This document shows positions 37,795 to 40,395 of a DNA stretch of 40,395 nt, piece after piece. The position numbers and the translations under genes were made by a program. A model generated the notes under the pieces. The model ran no database searches, was not told where the DNA came from, and saw only the letters and a program-made list of their open reading frames with translations. Each line of letters starts with the position of its first letter. Position 1 is the stretch's first letter. The DNA is from an uncultured Bacilli bacterium. Lineage in GTDB: Bacteria > Bacillota_I > Bacilli_A > RF39 > UBA660. The stretch lies in contig CANQQR010000006.1 in the NCBI GenBank assembly GCA_947626035.1, forward strand, positions 1-40,395, read 5' to 3'.

Positions 37795-40249
37795 CATCAT
37801 CCCCAAAAAAGTCATCAAAGAATTGATCATCTGTAATATTATTATCAACAATAATACTATCAGCATCGATATTAATCTTAGGTTTTTCTATCTCTTCTTT
37901 TACAACATCATCCTCTATCTCACGAGCAGCTTTCATAAATTCCTCTAATGCTTCATTTGACTCTTCACTTAACTTTGATTCTTCTTCTCTTCTTCTCTCT
38001 TCTTCTTCCTCTTTTTCAAGTTCTTGAATCTTTAAATCAATTCTCTTAATCAAATCATCAACATCAACAACTGTAGTTTCTTCATTCTTAACCTCTTTTG
38101 GTGGTACACTACTTAAAACATCAGGGCCTTTCTCATCTACTACACTACTAACTATATTATCTTTATTCATCTCTTCTTGCTTTTCTTCCTCCAAATGCTT
38201 CTCTCCTAATTTAAAATCTTCATACTTTTTATCAATTAACTTTTCAAAATCGTTAACTTCATCCTTAGTAGTACCCTCATTCTTTAGTCTTTCCTTTTCA
38301 AGTCTCTCCTCTTCTTCCAACTTAGCAATCTGAGCATCTATCTTCTTAACCAAATCATCAACACTACTAGAAGATGCTTCACTACCACCACCAAATGGAG
38401 GAACAATTCCAAATGGAGTATTACCACTAACATTACCCCTATTAGTTGTAGGCATACCAAATGGTGACACAAATGAATTAGGCGCACTAGTATCTCTATG
38501 TTCATCAACAAACTTTTTCAAATCAAAAGTCTTAATCTCTCTAAGTTCACGTGTAGGATAACCACTCATTGTCTCTTTATAACCCCATCCACCAGCTTTA
38601 GTAATTTCAAAACTTGTAGTATGCTTTGTCTTAAAAGGTTGATTTCTCCATCTTTTAATAATCATCTCAAATTGTTTCATTTGTTGTAAATCACTAACAG
38701 TAACTAAAGGTCTAATTGGAGGTTGTGGTTTATCTTTTTCTACCTTAGGTTTCACATCTCCCAAAAGCTTACTAATCTCTTCAAGTGCACTGTATTCAGT
38801 AGTAATCAAATAAAACATATTACCACAGTTACCCTTAATAGTCTCAGCAACTTCTTTTCCATAAACTTTATTAAGTTGACTAAAGTTTTGAATAGCAAAA
38901 TTAAACCTCATATTTCTACTACGTGAAGCAGTAATCATTGACTCAACATCCTTTAAAGCAGGCATATTTGCAAACTCATCAAGAATAAAATTAGTTCTAA
39001 CCTTAAGCTTTAAACTCTCTTCCTTTTGTGCTTCATCAATCAAACACTCATAAACTTGCTTAACAAAAATAGTAGCAAGAGCATGGTATGTAGTCTTCTC
39101 ATCATGTACCTTTAAAAACACAGCAGTTGGTTCTTTACCAATCCTAGTAACATCAAAATCAGTATAACTTAACATCTCAGCTAACTTAGGACGAGAAGAA
39201 AATATTCTTATCTTTTGTCTAAAAGTAGAAGTTATACCACCCTTAGTATCAGAAGGCGCTGTAATAGTTGCAGCAGCACTAATATAAGCACTTGATAACT
39301 CACCCTTTAACTTAAAATACTCTTGATCATACTTTTTAGCACCAATTCTCTCTTCTCCAAAAGTACTCATAGCATTAATACTATTTAAATTTACCTCATC
39401 TTCACTTGATGCATCCTCAAAAAGTCCAAGAGCAAGACCAGTAAAATAGTCAGCAGCACTCTTTTGCCAGAAAGGATCATTATTATTAGAATCAACTAAA
39501 ATATTTAAAGCTAGGTCTTCTAGTAATTCCATTGCTTTATCTTCTTTACCATCTTTATAATATCTATAAGGCAAACTAAGTGGATTCCATGCACTACCAT
39601 GTTCTGGATCACGGAAATTTATCAAAATAACATTATACCCACGCTCTTTAAGCATATTAGCATTATGTTCATAAATCTCTCCCTTAGGATCGGTAACAAT
39701 CATACTCTCTCCACTCTTACCTAAAATCTTAACAAGTGGATCAATAATAGTCCAAGTTTTACCACTACCAGATGCACCAATAATCAAACTATGATTTTCT
39801 CCATCATCAACATATGCTTCTTTTTCATTAATAATAATTGGAATTCCAGCAGACTCATACTTATCATCTTTAAGCACTATTTTTTTAACATTATAAGCTT
39901 TCTTCATCTCGTCTTCTTTCATCCATCTTGCCCATCCTGCTTCATCCTTATCTTTCTTTTTACCAAAACCAAAGCCTTTCTCTCTATCAAAGAAATAACT
40001 AGAACAACTCATAAAAATACCAATAAGTGCAAACAAATACAAAGTTAACGTAGAAACAATAAAATCAACTGTAAATGCTGGAAATGGATTAAAACCCCAT
40101 AACCTATTTTCATGTGCTAAATAATATAAATTTAAAACCCCTATAGCAACTAAATATAATAAAAATATACAAAATATTAAAAACATTATTGCATCCTTAG
40201 GTTTAGCAACAAATTTTAATTTAATTTTATCCTTAATTTTATCTTTCAT
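37790..40249 (-). CDS. VirD4/TraG-type coupling ATPase with acidic coiled-coil tail
   Basis: 819 residues. Two N-terminal TM helices (about 20-43 and 62-82), then the hexameric ATPase domain: Walker A GASGSGKT (158-165), SMIVTDPKGEIYEHNA, Walker B NFILDEFANM near 430, and FAIQNFSQLNKVYG. This is the conjugative coupling protein that hands DNA or protein to a type IV channel. The last 220 residues are unusual: acidic, disordered, with a repeated element VDDLVKKIDAQIAKLEEEE / VDDLIKRIDLKIQELEKEE and an end in DDQFFDDFFGDDE. No relaxase, VirB4 or other transfer gene is seen. A weak GTGGGTG site precedes the ATG. Confidence 0.9.
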   Translation of the reverse strand: MKDKIKDKIKLKFVAKPKDAIMFLIFCIFLLYLVAIGVLNLYYLAHENRLWGFNPFPAFTVDFIVSTLTLYLFALIGIFMSCSSYFFDREKGFGFGKKKDKDEAGWARWMKEDEMKKAYNVKKIVLKDDKYESAGIPIIINEKEAYVDDGENHSLIIGASGSGKTWTIIDPLVKILGKSGESMIVTDPKGEIYEHNANMLKERGYNVILINFRDPEHGSAWNPLSLPYRYYKDGKEDKAMELLEDLALNILVDSNNNDPFWQKSAADYFTGLALGLFEDASSEDEVNLNSINAMSTFGEERIGAKKYDQEYFKLKGELSSAYISAAATITAPSDTKGGITSTFRQKIRIFSSRPKLAEMLSYTDFDVTRIGKEPTAVFLKVHDEKTTYHALATIFVKQVYECLIDEAQKEESLKLKVRTNFILDEFANMPALKDVESMITASRSRNMRFNFAIQNFSQLNKVYGKEVAETIKGNCGNMFYLITTEYSALEEISKLLGDVKPKVEKDKPQPPIRPLVTVSDLQQMKQFEMIIKRWRNQPFKTKHTTSFEITKAGGWGYKETMSGYPTRELREIKTFDLKKFVDEHRDTSAPNSFVSPFGMPTTNRGNVSGNTPFGIVPPFGGGSEASSSSVDDLVKKIDAQIAKLEEEERLEKERLKNEGTTKDEVNDFEKLIDKKYEDFKLGEKHLEEEKQEEMNKDNIVSSVVDEKGPDVLSSVPPKEVKNEETTVVDVDDLIKRIDLKIQELEKEEEEERRREEESKLSEESNEALEEFMKAAREIEDDVVKEEIEKPKINIDADSIIVDNNITDDQFFDDFFGDDE

Positions 40250-40302
40250 AGTGCACCCACTTCTTTCATTAAAAATTATACCAAAATTATTAATAAAATA
40301 CT

Positions 40303-40395
40303 AGAACTAAACGAAATAAATTCCGCCAGATAACCTCACGATTATCTATTTCTGCTTCATAGAATTTTACTTCTCCACAGACCATACTTCCCCTA
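40303..40395 (-). repeat. Dispersed repeat copy B, truncated by the window edge
   Basis: Matches 14003-14095 base for base with about six mismatches and no gap; the rest lies outside the window. It is 54 bp upstream of the VirD4-like ATG, and the repeat boundary falls at about -35 of the TGGTATAAT extended -10. On the minus strand the same frame as copy A is open (MVCGEVKFYEAEI, then REVIWRN). Confidence 0.8.

Noticed and set aside
37790-40249. An integrative conjugative element covering the VirD4 region
   Set aside because: No relaxase, VirB4, integrase or attachment repeat around it in the window, and codon bias is that of resident minus-strand genes.

Overview
The window is AT-rich chromosomal DNA from a walled, low-GC Bacillota, probably an uncultured gut Bacilli lineage. 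The evidence is perfect AGGAGG ribosome-binding sites, T-box leaders on aminoacyl-tRNA synthetase genes, YvcK, YutD, YunB, a UvrX/YolD pair, a sortase with a thioester adhesin, UppP and a D,D-carboxypeptidase. TGA is used as a stop (for example at the end of miaB), so this is not a code-4 mycoplasma. Placement below class is inference.

Most genes lie on the minus strand, and their coding sequence is rich in G and T. Long-resident plus-strand genes (the first gene, uvrX, yolD, uppP, the GNAT gene) are rich in A and C with NNC codons. This is strong replication-strand asymmetry, with the minus strand probably leading.

Layout. 1-4.8 kb: an unknown protein, miaB, a frameshifted Y-family polymerase (UvrX) with YolD, and a small Cys-His-Asp hydrolase-like protein. 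4.9-5.4 kb: tRNA-Ala, then an unannotated structured RNA locus encoding a 22-residue peptide. 5.4-9.7 kb: yvcK, a VanY-like protein that has lost all its zinc ligands, alkD, and T-box-controlled proS. 9.8-14.1 kb: a DUF3419-like methyltransferase, tRNA-Pro and tRNA-Arg, an unknown protein, T-box-controlled gltX, and copy A of a dispersed repeat. 14.2-16.0 kb: a degraded accessory island holding a broken zinc-ribbon gene, a DUF3800 gene with a convergent structured RNA, and the tail of a tyrosine integrase, abutting tRNA-Phe. 16.0-16.9 kb: an operon of ten tRNAs. 17-21.4 kb: an S1-domain protein, a YutH-like protein, a proline-rich protein, a DUF1292-like protein, YutD, YunB and a tail-anchored coiled-coil protein. 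21.5-24.9 kb: ferredoxin, RluB, a DacF/DacB-type peptidase, a candidate ncRNA, a coiled-coil protein and an XRE-type regulator. 25-29.9 kb: a lipoprotein, a DUF3603-like protein, UppP, and the sortase plus thioester adhesin. 30-35.5 kb: two paralogous coiled-coil proteins, a GNAT protein, a slipin and RmuC. 35.6-40.4 kb: a DUF1016 nuclease, a VTT/DedA protein, a rhodanese, a VirD4/TraG-type ATPase, and copy B of the repeat at the window edge.

Best leads for undescribed biology: (i) the DUF3800 gene with a roughly 110-nt structured RNA driven by a consensus promoter; (ii) the RNA/22-residue-peptide locus at 5.16-5.34 kb; (iii) a second structured RNA at 23.67-23.88 kb closed by a 17-bp stem; (iv) the repeat at 14.0 and 40.3 kb, which ends at a promoter in both copies; (v) the adhesin/sortase pair with a VPDTL sorting motif. 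Family calls come from motif recognition by eye; no database was searched.
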